Positions 1 through 12,419 of a DNA stretch of 64,000 nt are shown here, piece after piece (the stretch's first letter is position 1; every line of letters begins with the position of its first letter). This DNA is from Drosophila miranda (Eukaryota > Arthropoda > Insecta > Diptera > Drosophilidae), in NCBI RefSeq assembly GCF_003369915.1, contig NC_046677.1, forward strand, positions 29,840,913 to 29,904,912, in the 5' to 3' direction. The notes below the pieces were generated by a model that was given only the letters and a program-made list of their open reading frames with translations, did not search any database and was not told the DNA's origin. Made by a program: the position numbers and the translations under genes.

Positions 1-3000
1 AGGTTTCCTACTCCAATAGTTTTACAAATCCAGCTTTTAAATGTCTTGGTATAAAACGAACCAAATTCTCCACGTATAGGGTATCCCTTAGCCTCAAGAT
101 CGTCTGCGGATTTTCTTCTAGCTGCAGCTGTAAATTACCATTAACTACAAGTCGCTCCCCCCCCCCCCCATGCATTTCCTGCACAAAACTCCCCCGGCCC
201 ATCGACTTTTCTCCATATATTTGCCATTGAGCAAGTTTCCGTTTGGCAAAAGACTCATCCCCATCTCCAGCCAAAGCCAAGTTCCACTTCAACCACCTAA
301 TGAATGATAAATTGCCACTATATTGCCAACAAGAAAATAAAATCCTAAAGTTGTTTTTGCCCTTAAATAATCAAAATCGAGTGGCACGCGTCGCTCTTCG
401 TCTCGTCGCGAATGGCCGAAGGTTTCTTCGCGCGCGCTGATTGAAAAAAGTTGTAAATTCTGTAATGGCAAATAAAAAATAATAAGAGCAGTGGCAGCCA
501 CAAAAGGTGACAGCGTGCCGCAGGGAGAAGGAGAGACTGAGAGAGAGTGGGAGAGGGAGGGAGAGAGTTGAGCAATTGATAAATTTAATGGCGTTACGCA
601 TGTCAAACTCGCCAAATCCTTAAAAGTATCAAATTGCCGTCGCCTTAATAAATAGCAAAACAACAAGAACCCAGAAAGGAAAAGTATTTTGGCACAGCCG
701 AAGCTTAAATACCCTTAGAGAGGGTTTCTTCCTTTGGGAGAAGATAGGTTTGATGGTTTTCTGGTAGGAAAAGGCCTTAAGGTTTTCAAATCTAAAGAGA
801 ATTGTCTTGGTTCCCTTTTCATCAAAAACTTATCTGCAAAATACCAATACCCTCCTCCGTAGGGATACTCCCACCGAAAAAGTCCCAGAAATATGTGAAA
901 AACTTGACTGGCAAAAGAAAATGAATGGCTAATGAAAACAACAAACAAACCTCTCAGTAGAACTAATGGAGTTGTACTCCCACATGAGCCATGGGATTGG
1001 CGTAGATGTCGGTATGCAAAGTGCCCGGCGACATGAATAAATTGTGGAAAAAAAGAACAAAAAAAAAACAGAGAAAAAACACTTTGATAGATGCGAAAAT
1101 ATAAACAGGAATTTGGCTGGAATTGCACCCAAAAGTTGATCCCCACCTTTGGCCATAATCTTAGGCTTTGGTATTTCTTGGCAAAGTTTTTCTTTTCCTG
1201 CAGATATCATTAATTTTTTTTGTGGCTGTTGACAAAAAAATAAAATTAATTGATTTGAAACTTTTTGCGTTGTGCCAAAAGGGATTAAGGTTTGATGGCA
1301 GGTGAAAATGGTTGAAGGGATTTGAGGATCATAAATAATGTTGAAAAATGCGATACAAAAAATATATAAAAGGCTGAAGGAATCAGGGGGGATTTTACTG
1401 GGGTTTATCTGGGAATTTACAGGAATTTATTTACTTTTTTGCTAAAATTTAAAATAGTTCAGTATTTAATTCGTTTTTTTTTTGTATATTGACTCGTGAT
1501 TGGGTTCCGAAAGAGCATTCTTAATTGAATATAGGAGAAAACTAAAAGCGCGGAATCATAGAGAATGACCGTATCTATCAGATTGCCCAATCTGGTTCAG
1601 ATCGGAACATTATTACACCCGGAATGAACAAATGGATGTGCAGTTTCAACGCTCTCTCTTCCAAGCGCTTACTCTCCCTCTCCCTCTCCCTCTCTCTCTC
1701 TCTACGCTCTCACACACATTCTTCCTCGTCCAGTGTGCGCCCTCTGGCGGATGGGAACGAGATGTAACGGCTGGTGTTGGCGTGAGAAGCGCGAGAGAGA
1801 CAGAGGAACAGATGTAGCAGAAAAATATTTAAAAATTCGAATAAAATAGATTATTTGGTGGAAAGGGAAAAAACAAACAAAGCAGTAGTCGTCGTGGTTC
1901 CTCTCTTTCTCTCTATGTCGTTCCCATCTCTCAAGACAAATGCCTGCAAAATTCAAGGAGATTGCGGATTAATTTATGCACAAAACGCATACATTTTGCT
2001 GTAACTCTATGGAGTAGCTTTTAGATACTGCAACCAACAAGCATCCCCATTAATGCCTAGCAATCGACTTAGGCAGACAACTTTTGCGGGACAGTTGATA
2101 AGACGCCTTGGCAAACAAACTCCTAAGTGATAAGCACTCGCCTGATGTCTGCCGCCTGACATTCACTTTCCCCGAGACAAGCCCTCAAATGGTGTGTTCC
2201 CGTCTCGACGTCACTCACTTAACAAACAAATGCCGCACATATGCTTCTAGTTAAATATTAAGGACATTTAGGAGTAGATGCTGGGGGATCTGTCATCCCA
2301 ATTTGAAGTTCGGCAAGCCATAAACAAAGTTTATAGCTAAACAATTTCCGGCCACATGAGTTTACATTATTAGCATATTGACGAGCCCCCTTACACCCCC
2401 CTAACAAAAAGGAGAGTATATCAGGAGGGAGGGTGGATGGATGGTTGGATGGGGACTCCCCAAAAAACTGTCTAGTCATAAAAGTTTTGGGGGCAAAGCT
2501 TATGCTGGTGGCTGGGGAGGCTGGGGAGTTAAAAGTTTGTGCCAAAGCACATTATCATCGCCCGAGAGTCCTTGACAGACATCATTTGAGATTGCCAGAC
2601 GTCAGCGGCATTAATCCCCAATGGCTCTGGTGCCCTGCACTCGGAGGAGGAAATGCAAAATGAAATTAAGTCACAGCTGAGTAAACACACGTTCCACAGG
2701 GGAAGGGGGGGTTTTTGACTTTAAAAGCGGGCCACAACCCCACCCCCAGCCATTCCCAAATGATAAGCTCCAAAAAAAAAAAAGTAAAATTCTCATTAAA
2801 GTTCGAACAGCGCAAACATCAAACGACGCTCTAGTCGCAGGCATCATTTGCAGCATAAAATGCACAATTTACTTGGGCATTTATTAAAACAAACATTTCA
2901 AGAAGTCATCATCTGCATCAGCCGCATCATCGTCGGTCCACTTGAGGCCACAGAAACCGACAACCGAGAACCGAGAACCGGGAACCGAGAGTGCAGTGAA

Positions 3001-5500
3001 TCAATCTGTAGCGGAAGAACAGCGAATGCAAAAATGCAAATGCAAACATAATCAGATTCCGCATCAGAATTAGAAGATGCCACATCCACAGCCAGAGCCA
3101 GAGACAGCGACAGAGGCACTCGAAAAGTTCAAATGCATTCGGAATGCAAATATTTGGATATCAACGCAATTAAGGCAATTATTAGCATTTTACAGAACAT
3201 CTGCCGCAACTCAACTCCAAGTCCAAATCTGAAGAATAATCCCAAACGAAAGTCATAGCGAATAAGGGAATACCTCAGGGCAATCGAGAGATTATGCAGG
3301 AGTTTTTAAAAGAATATTTCTTACAGAAAATGTGTCTGGAAAGTCGCTTGTAGTTTTCCTATTTTTGTCGGAGGAAATTTTAGATTAATTTGTGCTGTTT
3401 TTCAAAGAAAATTCAGTGCTAAAAAGATGAGGTTTCTATAGGCGAAATGTTTGCAGAGTACTCTCTTTTAGAGCTGTTGTCTTTTAGCTTCTTCTAATAT
3501 GTTTTCAAATGATTTAATGCCTCATAAAACTAAGCTAATAAACCTATAAAATACTCAGAATGTCTCTCATGGCATAAGTCCATATTTACCCATCAAAACA
3601 GACTCCTTGCTGCCACTCCCCAAGGATCACAAATCATTGAAAAGTAAATACAACTCCTTGATAAACTTGAACTGATTTAATATTTTGATAAACCCTTGCA
3701 GATCCAGAGAGCAAGCCCCTTCGAACAATGAGGACCTCTTCCCCTTAGTGGAGTCCAAGACAGTGGAGACGCTAATACGGCAATCGATAGGAAATTAATT
3801 AATATAATCGCATTGGTCGAGCGAGGGTCCATTATAATGCCAGGAGGAGTGCCGTGCCAGTGCCACAGCGAATGGGGGGCCACTGCACACAATTTCATGC
3901 TCGCTGGACCAGAATGGCCAGAACCGCTAATATTTTGCTTCAAATCCTTTGGCAATTAAATGCCAATAAATTAGAAATTCTCCAGACCAGGCCCGTGGAC
4001 TCGTAGACGTTGGGGATTATTAAGCTTAATTTGCATTTCGAATTTCGTATTTATTTATGGGGTTTTCAAGAAGGAAATGAGGAGAGAAGTGGATGCTAAG
4101 TTACCATTAAAATACATTTAAAATGCATATAAAATTTCCGTTTTAAGCCGTTTAAACAAATACGTTTAAAATTAAATGTAATCTGTGTAAATACTCGTAT
4201 TTATCAGCAGCAAAGCAAAAGCAAAAGCATTCAAGCCAGAGTCCGAATGGCATTTCGGGGGCCATGTAATATTTTGTGAATAAATCCATTTTCGGCAAAT
4301 ACTCGTAGAAAATCCGCACAAACGAAATGCATTTGATGGAAAATTCCAACGCTCAAATCAAAATCAGAATCAAAAGCCAATGGGGCCGCCCTGCCTCCCC
4401 TCCCGGAGCGTTCGGTGTGTATTAATTGGGGAAAAACTCTTGTGCCAATGGATGGATGATTTACCTGCCATGCCGAGTATTTTTCAATGGTTTCTAGGAT
4501 TCGGGTAGCACTCTCATGTGTGTGTGTGTCCTGGCCTGGCCGTGTGTCAGAAACACAAATCCCCAGGACACTCGTTCGGGCACACACACTGGGATCTGGG
4601 ATCTGGGATTGCGGATTGTGGATTGCGGGCACTCGATTGACGGCTGGCTAAAGGTAAATGGCTCAAATTGATTGAATTTTGCACTTTGGCATTCATGATG
4701 GTCAAAATGAAATTTGCATTTTGGGGCCAACGATTGTATAAATGTCAAAATGGGAAATTAATGGTCCAAGGAAATAGTGTTGGAGGAGCGCCGGAAACTT
4801 TTTTCATTTTGATTCATTAATGAAAAGTTCCGCCACAGAAAAAAAGCTAGAAGAGAGAGACTGGAAATTCATTTAATGGATTTTAATTATGCATTTTGTG
4901 GTGTGGCACAGAAGTCGAGAAGTCGGGAAGTTCTTGAACGAACGTCTTGAATATTTGATTGCACTCTCATTGAGTGCCGCGTCGATGGCGAAAGTTGTTG
5001 CATATTTTGGGGGCAAGTTAAACGAAGCAGAAGACAGACAGACCTCCCTTTTTGGCCCTCGGGCAGTCAGTCCTCAATTCAATTTGTTCGCATTTCAATT
5101 TCCTTTCATTTTACGCTTGAATCTGTCCGACATTTGGTTCATCAAAGCTCAACCGCAAATAGCTTCACATATGCCGTGGCCCGGCCATTCCGGGATTTGC
5201 CTAGAAGTACGAGAATATTCTTTTGGCTTTTGTCTGCAATTTGGAGTTCATTGTACTTGGGGGCTTGCTTCGGTTGACAAATGAGCATCGCCTCCGGAGT
5301 TAGCTATGATAAATTATGGCCAGGCTATTTGAGCGCCAGCCAAGAGCCAGTCCTTGGCCAAGACAAATATTCTAGCTTATCGCCCATGTAGACTCGACCA
5401 TTTTTTCCAGATTTATGCCATGACAAACAGAACAATCAGAAATTGCCAAGATTTCTTAATCTCCGAATAGTTGGAGCCGCCAGAAGCTGGAGGATTATTG
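1..5500. other. no gene seen; AT-rich noncoding DNA
   Basis: I see no convincing coding exon on either strand. Open frames here are short, lack a recognisable protein signature and sit in AT-rich or low-complexity DNA. Small simple repeats occur, including 13 C at 157-169, a CT tract near 1,671-1,703, and a run of AACCGAG-like units near 2,957-2,989. The stretch could be intergenic or part of a long intron. Confidence 0.6.
1671..1703. repeat. (CT)n / CCCTCT simple repeat
   Basis: A pyrimidine tract of CCTCTC and CT units, continued by shorter GA/CT tracts to about 1,900. Confidence 0.9.
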
Positions 5501-5715
5501 ATTAGAAAATTATTTCCACTGGGCAAAAGAAAATTAGATATGATAAAAAGGCAACAAAAAAGAGATGATTTGGTTATCTTTTTGGAGTAAAAGATTCGAT
5601 TTGAATGTACGAAGAGAGAAGGGATTTTTGTGATCTGTATAACCCAATAGATATATTGACAAATTATGATTATGGTTTTTAAAGATAAGGACCTTACCTT
5701 TTTGGGTATTGCGCG

Positions 5716-6100
5716 TCATGCGTGAGAGCCCCTCGGTTGGTTTGTCGGATGGAGTGCCTCGTTTCTCCTGGGGTTCCGGCCGTAACAAGCTTTACCCTGG
5801 TCGCGCTGGGGCTCTTTATAGCGCAGACACTCTTGGATCTGGTTTTTAAAGTCCTGAATGGTAGCCTTCTTTGTATTCTTAGATGGTGATGAGATGTTCT
5901 TCTTCTGCTGCTGACAATATCTACAAAAATATTTACATACTGGTAGATTATTCCTCCAAAAGGTACTCAAATCTTAAGACAAAATTGTTCGGTAGTCAGA
6001 TCCGAATATTGCCTTATTGCTCATCTTGTGTTCTGTGGGTATTTTTTTGTGGAATTTCAACGATGAGTATTCGCTTTTAACAAATCTCAAAGTCTCAGCT
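5716..6100 (-). pseudogene. possible coding remnant or unannotated exons, family unknown
   Basis: The minus strand holds several short open stretches with protein-like composition in different frames. One contains a run of Lys/Ser/Gln followed by a predicted helix (around 5,830-5,930). Another, nearer 5,700-5,780, ends at a good donor (GTAAGG, about 5,698). A third lies at 5,975-6,080. An acceptor-like TTTTTGTAG precedes the middle stretch at about 5,927. The pieces do not join cleanly and I do not recognise the family. It may be a decayed gene, a multi-exon gene with missed splicing, or chance. Confidence 0.22.
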
Positions 6101-6159
6101 TTTAGGTTGGAAATTGTTAACGTTAGAAGGTAAGAAATGTTACCAACAAAAATATACAT

Positions 6160-7365
6160 CTAGCGCAAAAAAAAATCCCAAAAAAAAGAGAAACGCAATT
6201 CTTGCCACTTCATTCTTCGGCCATTAATCTATTTCAACTTTTCGCCCAGTTTTTTTCCGCCCCGGAATGTATTTATCTACATTAACATTTCAGCTGCTTG
6301 GCATTTTAGCATTTCGCTATTTTTTGTCTTTTTTTTTAGCTTTGGCTATTTTTAAAATGAGATTTTGGCGAAACAAATTGCAGCTACTTTGCCAGTCGGG
6401 AAAAATCCCAGTAATTAGACAAGTAATTAGAGGGGATTTTTCAAAAGAAAACCGAGAAACAGTCGGAGGGAAAACGAAATGTCCTCAGTGCCTGGCCACA
6501 AAAAAAAAACCGAGAACATGTGTTACCCCCTCCTCAGACACGTTATCAAGCCAAAAAAAAAAGGATCCACAAAAAATGTATGAAAGAAATATCTTTTCTG
6601 TCCATAATACTCGACACTTCGGCACCTTTGGGGCGTGGGAGGGTGGCTGTGGGGAGTGCACATATAATGCTAAAATATTATACCGATATTATGCAAATTT
6701 TTATTGTTTTCCAGACGAAACCCCGACGCGAAAGAGCGCAAAGGCGCAAAGGACGAAGGCTCATGGCTAAAGGGATTTGGTGCGTGATGAAATTAGGATA
6801 ATTTAATAGATTACGCCCGACGTTGATTTTTCACGGCACTCTCCATAGGACCCTGGACCTGGACCGGGGCTGGGAGTGGGAGTGGGAGTGGGTGGCAGGG
6901 GGTGGGGGGCCACATCATGCATTATACATAATACATAATACCTGTTATGTGCCGTCTGCGCGTATTGATTGCATTTACTACCTTCTGCCTGGGCATTGTG
7001 TTTGTCTGGCAGCGGGGTTTTGGCCCAAAATGACAGCCGCTCCATCCACATGGGGATTGCCCGCCCATGGCGGCGCTACTTTCCCCTTAATGTGCGCCAC
7101 CCCGCAGCCCCTCTGTGCCGTTTTTGGGATTTGTGGAGCCATCGTTTCTTCCTTTCTCTCCGTTTTTTACACTTTATCGTTTCGGAAAGTTTGCGCCCTC
7201 ATTTTTGGGAGGCTTTTGGCAGGCAGATCACGTAGTTTGAAGTCGCATTTCGTCACCTGAACAAAAGACTCGAACGGGCGCTGGGGCTGCACAGATTTTC
7301 CACGGAGATGGGGATGGGTATGGGTATGTCTAGGGGTGTCCTTCAAGTAGCCATTTATGTGCTGG
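6160..7365. other. no gene seen
   Basis: Noncoding by inspection. It contains homopolymer runs and a (GGGAGT)3 motif near 6,870-6,890. No splice-bounded open frame or RNA gene was recognised. Confidence 0.55.
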
Positions 7366-8650
7366 TCCAGTAATACTTGTTAAATTGTTATTCTATGCTA
7401 AGTACATCCAATTGTTCTTCATACTTCAAATCGAGACTTTTTATTGGTTTAGAATAATGCTGATAGATGAGGGGATTTCTGAGGGATATATCTTATACGG
7501 GGCATAACAAGATTTCTTGATGATTTATCGAAGGATATAGCGAGATTTGTTCTTACCAAAGTACATGCGGAATTTTCTCCCTAAGACGCCTGAACACTTA
7601 ACCAATCATCGAATGAGCCTGAATACGTTATCTGAATAAACCAATACAAAAAATGGTTTTCTATGGAAATTTTTCGGAAAAGAGTTCCAGTTCGAGTGGA
7701 AACATCTGTGAGCTACTAGGAACATATTAAAACTTCAAAAAGTACATTTGGAAATGGTTCTTTTAGAGTACAAGGCAATTGGGAAGAAACAAATTATTCT
7801 ATTGCCTTTGGTCATTTTTAATACATTCATTTTGCCACCTCGTTTATTCTCATTTCCAAACGTTTGGCAACTATGGCAAGAAAAAGAGAACAACCGCCGC
7901 GGCGCTCTCTTAATTTTGTTTCAAGTTTCAGTTTTTTCGCCACATTTATAACCTTTTTCCCCATTTGCCAGCACTGTTTTCCAATAAGAGCACACGCAAA
8001 CTAAGAGAGAGAGCTTCATACCTAATTGAGACCGCTCTCTCTTATTCCTTTTTGATCTGCTTCTTGTCTGCGCCTAGTTCTCCTCCAGTGTCAGAAAGAG
8101 ATAGCGATAGATTTGCTTTGGCATGTACGCCATTTTGAATGAAGTGCAAGACCGCGTGATCAAATGAAAATTTTTCCTGTACATACATACATAGCTATTT
8201 CGCTTACTTTTTGCACATTAAAAAATATATCCACGCATGTGTGTATTAAATATACATACACATTCATGTTATGTTGCACTCACTTTCAAACAATTGGCGC
8301 AACTATGTATATTTTCCCTATTTTCCGATTTTTACTACCACTTGTACCGCTTTTTACGGCAAAAGAACGCGGAGCTAAGATAAACCACGCGTTTGAAAAA
8401 TTACCAAAACTTGAACTGAGAGCGAGTCACGAGGCGGCTTTTACTCTCTGATTTCATGATTTCCTTTTGTTGCTGTTTCTTCCGGCTCGCTCGTGATGAC
8501 GTAATGCAAGGTGATTCACTCCGTTCTTATTTCGCTCAATAGAACAGCGCTCGCAAAAAACGGTTTTTGACTCCTGTTTGAGTGAAAATGTCAAGACAAA
8601 TAAACAAATACTCTCAACAAAGCAAAAGTTCAATTAATTCGCTAGAAATA
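7366..8650 (+). repeat. interspersed repeat family 2, copy I (~1.2 kb)
   Basis: The left end, starting CCAGTAATACTTGTTAAATT, is the reverse complement of 26,096-26,146. Blocks at 7,980-8,160 and 8,340-8,520 match both copy II to the right and copy III at 24,950-26,146. Shared landmarks are GA/CT-rich octads near 8,000-8,040, a block reading GCGGAGCTAAGAT, and an A-rich tail with AAGACAAATAAACAA near 8,595. No protein is encoded, so it is probably a non-autonomous mobile element. Size and GA tracts recall the ISY/ISX-type Helitrons known from the obscura group, but that is only a guess. Confidence 0.7.
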
Positions 8651-9860
8651 TATGTATGGTAGAAAAAATGGAGAAACAAATTTTTCCATTGCCTTTGGTC
8701 ATCTTTATCACATTCATTTAGCCTCCTCGTTTCCAAAAACTTGAGTTTTCCTGTGGCAAAACAACAGAAAAAGCGCCGCGCTCTTATTTGTGTGGTAAGA
8801 TTTCCGTAGAAATCCAAATTTTTCGCATAATTTGTCACCCCTTTCCCCATTTTAAACACGCAGAATAAAAGAGAGCGTTAAATACATACCTTATTCGAAG
8901 CGTTCTATCTCATTCCTTTTTGATCTTCTTTTCTGCGCTTAGTTCTCCTCCAGGGTTAGAAAGAGAGAGCGATAGATGCGCATTTGGCACGTACGCCATG
9001 GCGAACGAAGGTCAAGGCAAGACCTCGAGATCGAATGAAAATTTTGCAGGAATGCCTGCCCTTCTAGCAATTTCGCTTGCTTTTTGGACAAAATAAAAGT
9101 ATGTTTAATGAATATAGTAAATATACAAATGTATGTGTGTATAACACACTTGGGTAATGAGCTTTTATATATTTAACGATACGAACATTTTCTTAGATTG
9201 AAAAAACACTTGAGAGCCAGGATTTCTGATATTTTTCACTGCTTAAATTGCGCAACTATATTCTCCGAGTTTTTCTCACCACTTGTACCGCTTTTTTCGG
9301 CAAAGGAACGCGGAGCTAAGATAAACCACGCGTTCGAAAACTGACCAAAAATTGAACTGAGAGCGAGTCACGTAGGCAGCTTTGGACTCTCTCATTCCAT
9401 GCTCTCCTTTTGCTGCTCTTCCTATTTGCTCGCTCATGACGACATTGTGCGAGGTGGTCCGCTGCCGCAACGCGCTCTCTCTTTTCGGATCCTATTTTGC
9501 TCGGTACGACAGCGCTCTCGGTAGACTCGAAAGAGAGCTAGCAGACCACCTTGCAAAATGGCATCTTGTGCTTATTGACATTTGGAATTCGCTACTGCTT
9601 ATCGTCTTTTCCCTTTCAAACTAAAAATGAAGAGAGCCGTTTTGTTCTCCTGTTTGTCAGAGTGTGCGGGATTAAAAGAGGGGTATGTAAAGTGAGTAAA
9701 GTGTAAAGTCGAATATTAAAAGAAGAGGGAAAGAGGGAATTGTAGGGAAAAGGCTCAGCATTATTGTGTTGGCAATATCTTATGAAAATATTCAAGACAA
9801 ATAAACAATAGACACGCCCTTCAACAAAGCAAAAGTTCAATTTAATCTGGTAGATATTTG
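8651..9860 (+). repeat. interspersed repeat family 2, copy II, head to tail with copy I
   Basis: It repeats the block order of copy I in the same orientation: CATTGCCTTTGGTCAT near 8,690, GA tracts near 8,870, the AGTTCTCCTCCAG block near 8,940, the GCGGAGCTAAGAT block near 9,310, and the AAGACAAATAAACAA tail near 9,793. The sequences have diverged by many substitutions and small indels, so the pair is older than the triplication to the right. No open frame spans it. Confidence 0.7.
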
Positions 9861-10785
9861 TACATATATAAGGATTCTCCGATATACGGCATATGGCACT
9901 CGTTTGTCGGCACATTTTCCAATTGTTTTTGTTTCAATCTCTCCTTTTACCTGTTGACTTTTTGTTCATTTTGGAGCTGGGGCTTTTTGGCTTCAGGTAT
10001 TGCCTTTTTGCACATTTCATTTTCGGATGGCAGTAAATTGTTGGCATTTTAATTTTAATTTTCGTTTTCATTTCTGTTTCTGTTGTTGCTGCCGCTGCCG
10101 CTGCTGCTGCTGCTGCACGACGAGTAGTTTATTAATAAAGTGCATAGTGCGGACCGATATAAAGTCAATTTATGCAATATAATGAACTGTAAACCGGTAA
10201 ACTGTCATCAGTGTCTCGGTGGCTCCTCGGCTCTTACATATTGCCATTTAAACGCAGTCCTGCGTGCAACGCACAAGCACAGGGACAGACGCCTAGTGGA
10301 ATGGATGCAGGCTCCCACATTCAGGCATTTTCGTATTCCGTATTTATTGATTTAATATCTGGCTGCCTGCCCGCCTGCGGCCAATTTAATCATCATTTGT
10401 AGGAAATAATTAAAATTTACAATGCAACAGTGGCAAGGGGCAGGAGTCAGAGTCAGACGGAGGAGAGCGGAGCAGTAACTCCTGCCCTGAACCATTCGGC
10501 CATTCGATATCTTCTTGTTTGGGGTATATTTTAATAACCAGCAATAACAGACACGATACGCACAGGGCCACAAAGAAGGAAACACGACAGATAGACAGCC
10601 AGCCAGAAAAGGGCCGACAGAACCAGACAACTCAATGGATTGTGGGAGACTGTGGCTAGGAGAGGGCCTATCTATAAATGCAGTCCATTCTCCATGAAGC
10701 AAACTAATTGGTATGTAATACTGTTAACGAAAAAAGCTACACGTAACTAAATCTATGGATAATGGATAAAAGGGTCCATTTCTTC
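9861..10785. other. no gene seen
   Basis: Noncoding DNA with a short GCTGCCGCTGCTGC tract near 10,090-10,115. No recognisable exon, RNA gene or repeat boundary. Confidence 0.55.
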
Positions 10786-10789
10786 GGGA

Positions 10790-10860
10790 CTAGCTGACCC
10801 GGCGAACCCTTTGCCAGTAGCACCAATCAGCACTTTCGAATGAGCGGCAAATTTGAAAGG
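10790..10860 (-). repeat. short dispersed repeat family 1, copy
   Basis: It carries the core AATCAGCACTTTCGAATGAG next to CTAGCTGACCCGGCGAAC. The same core, in either orientation, recurs near 14,435, 15,740, 17,810 and 21,540. Read on the minus strand the copy ends GGGTCAGCTAGT, compatible with a Helitron-type CTAG end, but I cannot see a defining hairpin or a coding partner. Confidence 0.55.
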
Positions 10861-10972
10861 ATTTTGTAGATACAAATAATAAAGTTAAGGTTACGATATG
10901 TTTATCTTGTAACAGTACATAATATTAATCTCTACGTTGAGGAGAGAGAAAAGAAACGATTGGAATCCCCTG

Positions 10973-11596
10973 CTAGCGCTTAAATCTGCGTTTTTCCGAC
11001 ATTTCATGTTTCTTCTTCAAGATGTACGCTGATATTCGCTGATGGGCTGTCCGGTACAGGATGTACATCTCTCGGTAGAAGAGCTCCTCCGGCCCCTCCT
11101 CGTCGGACGACTCGTTTTGCTTATGGTATTCCTGAACGTTCCTCTTCCGCCCATCTGCAATAGACGATACCGGCACAGGCTTTGTTGTCGAAGATATCAG
11201 CGACACTGGCGGGACCGGCTGTAATCTATAGAGCGTCGAGGAGGTGCCGCCGGATTGGAGAATATCTAATCCAGGCTTGGGCTGCACTCTCGAGGGCAGT
11301 GGATTCACCTTCGACCTACCTTTGGGAGGCGAGACGGTACGGGACCTCTTTTGTAATCGATTTACAGAGGTTTTCTCGGGAAAGGGTTGCTTCGGGGTTG
11401 CTTCTCTCAGTCTCTCAAAGGTCTGCAAAAATGTGCGGTTCGGGGTGTAAGATTCAGACTTCTCTAGAGGAGCCATGGCAAATGCCGAGACCAAGCGGCT
11501 CTGGAAGGATATGGCATCGTCAAAGAGAGGTGATCCCAACTTGTCCAGGTCCGTATTGATGCGATTTTTCTCAGATATTCTCTTTTTATGGGCCAT
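10973..11596 (-). CDS. unknown basic, hydrophilic protein, 207 aa
   Basis: An intronless open frame of 207 codons starts at an ATG in good context after GGCAACG. I do not recognise the family. The protein is rich in Lys, Arg, Ser and Pro and has no signal peptide or membrane segment. It begins MAHKKRISEKNR, has a Pro/Ser-rich middle (about residues 70-150), an acidic patch SSDEEGPEE near residue 165, then a helix with aromatic residues (LFYREMYILYRTAHQ) and a very basic C-terminus ending RRFKR. The basic ends suggest a nuclear or nucleic-acid-binding role, which is inference only. The stop is followed closely by a family 1 repeat. The length and even composition argue for a real gene. A processed retrocopy is an alternative because it has no intron. 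Confidence 0.55.
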   Translation of the reverse strand: MAHKKRISEKNRINTDLDKLGSPLFDDAISFQSRLVSAFAMAPLEKSESYTPNRTFLQTFERLREATPKQPFPEKTSVNRLQKRSRTVSPPKGRSKVNPLPSRVQPKPGLDILQSGGTSSTLYRLQPVPPVSLISSTTKPVPVSSIADGRKRNVQEYHKQNESSDEEGPEELFYREMYILYRTAHQRISAYILKKKHEMSEKRRFKR

Positions 11597-11779
11597 CGTT
11601 GCCTCTCCTTAACGTATTCGAATTTTTGTAACTAAACGATAGGAAATATAATCGAGAATTGTGTGTTGTTCTTTGAAATTTCTTATTTTTGGTGAACAAG
11701 TCTGATTTTCTATACGAACAAATGAATGAATATGACTCGTATTTATAGATAATGGAATGGCTACTTTCTATCTTGGTTA

Positions 11780-12400
11780 CAAACAGGAGAAGAGGAGAGA
11801 AATTGATACCACCTTGAGGGCTGGGTGGCTGGAGATCTATGCCCATAGATTTGGCGGTTCGTCTAGAATAATAGGGGTGAGCAGCATCAGGCTAGACTCT
11901 TGCTTTTGGAGTTGCAGGCAGCTGATGACAATACTATCTATGCAGCACAGGTCGTACAAGAACTCATGCTCTTCAGTGGCCAATTGGGCTTAGATCTCCC
12001 GGGTTTTATTCGATTTTGAGTTCAAATATCGTGTTGGACGACCAGCTAATCGGATCTTCCTATTGTATATACTTTGAGACCTGCTTTATCACTATATGCG
12101 GATTGTATAGGATGCTTCCATCTGTCCCGGAGAGAACCAATCTGCTTAGATGACCATCTCCTTGTCAAGAACCAAATAGGTACCATCTTGGAGGATGCAT
12201 CCAAAATTTGCAGTGTAGTGCCGTATTTCGATATTGATAAGTGCCACAGTATTATTTCTGAAAATATATGAATACCCAGAAACGCGAATATAAATTTACT
12301 GGCGTCGAGTAAACACAAATCCCCCCTTATTAAAGGTCCCTCGAAACCGTCTGCAGAAGCAGCCCCTTCTCTCAGGAGTCCCATTCATACAGTGTATGGT
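11780..12400 (-). pseudogene. decayed protein-coding remnant, family unknown
   Basis: On the minus strand, successive stretches read like real protein but are split among frames and by stops. One is about 35 residues long near 12,200-12,290 and contains RHYTANFGCILQDGTYLVLD. A second lies near 12,080-12,150 (LVLSGTDGSILYNPHIVIKQ). A third is near 11,850-11,990 (EHEFLYDLCCIDSIVISCLQ, followed shortly by LLTPIILDEPPNLW). The order is collinear with one former gene. It lies just upstream of the 207-aa ORF on the same strand and may or may not have been part of it. No family recognised. Confidence 0.35.
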
Positions 12401-12419
12401 ATTCCCCTTCTTCACGGTA

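Noticed and set aside
4889-5284. 131-codon plus-strand open frame
   Set aside because: No family signature, atypical composition and no supporting splice or promoter signals.
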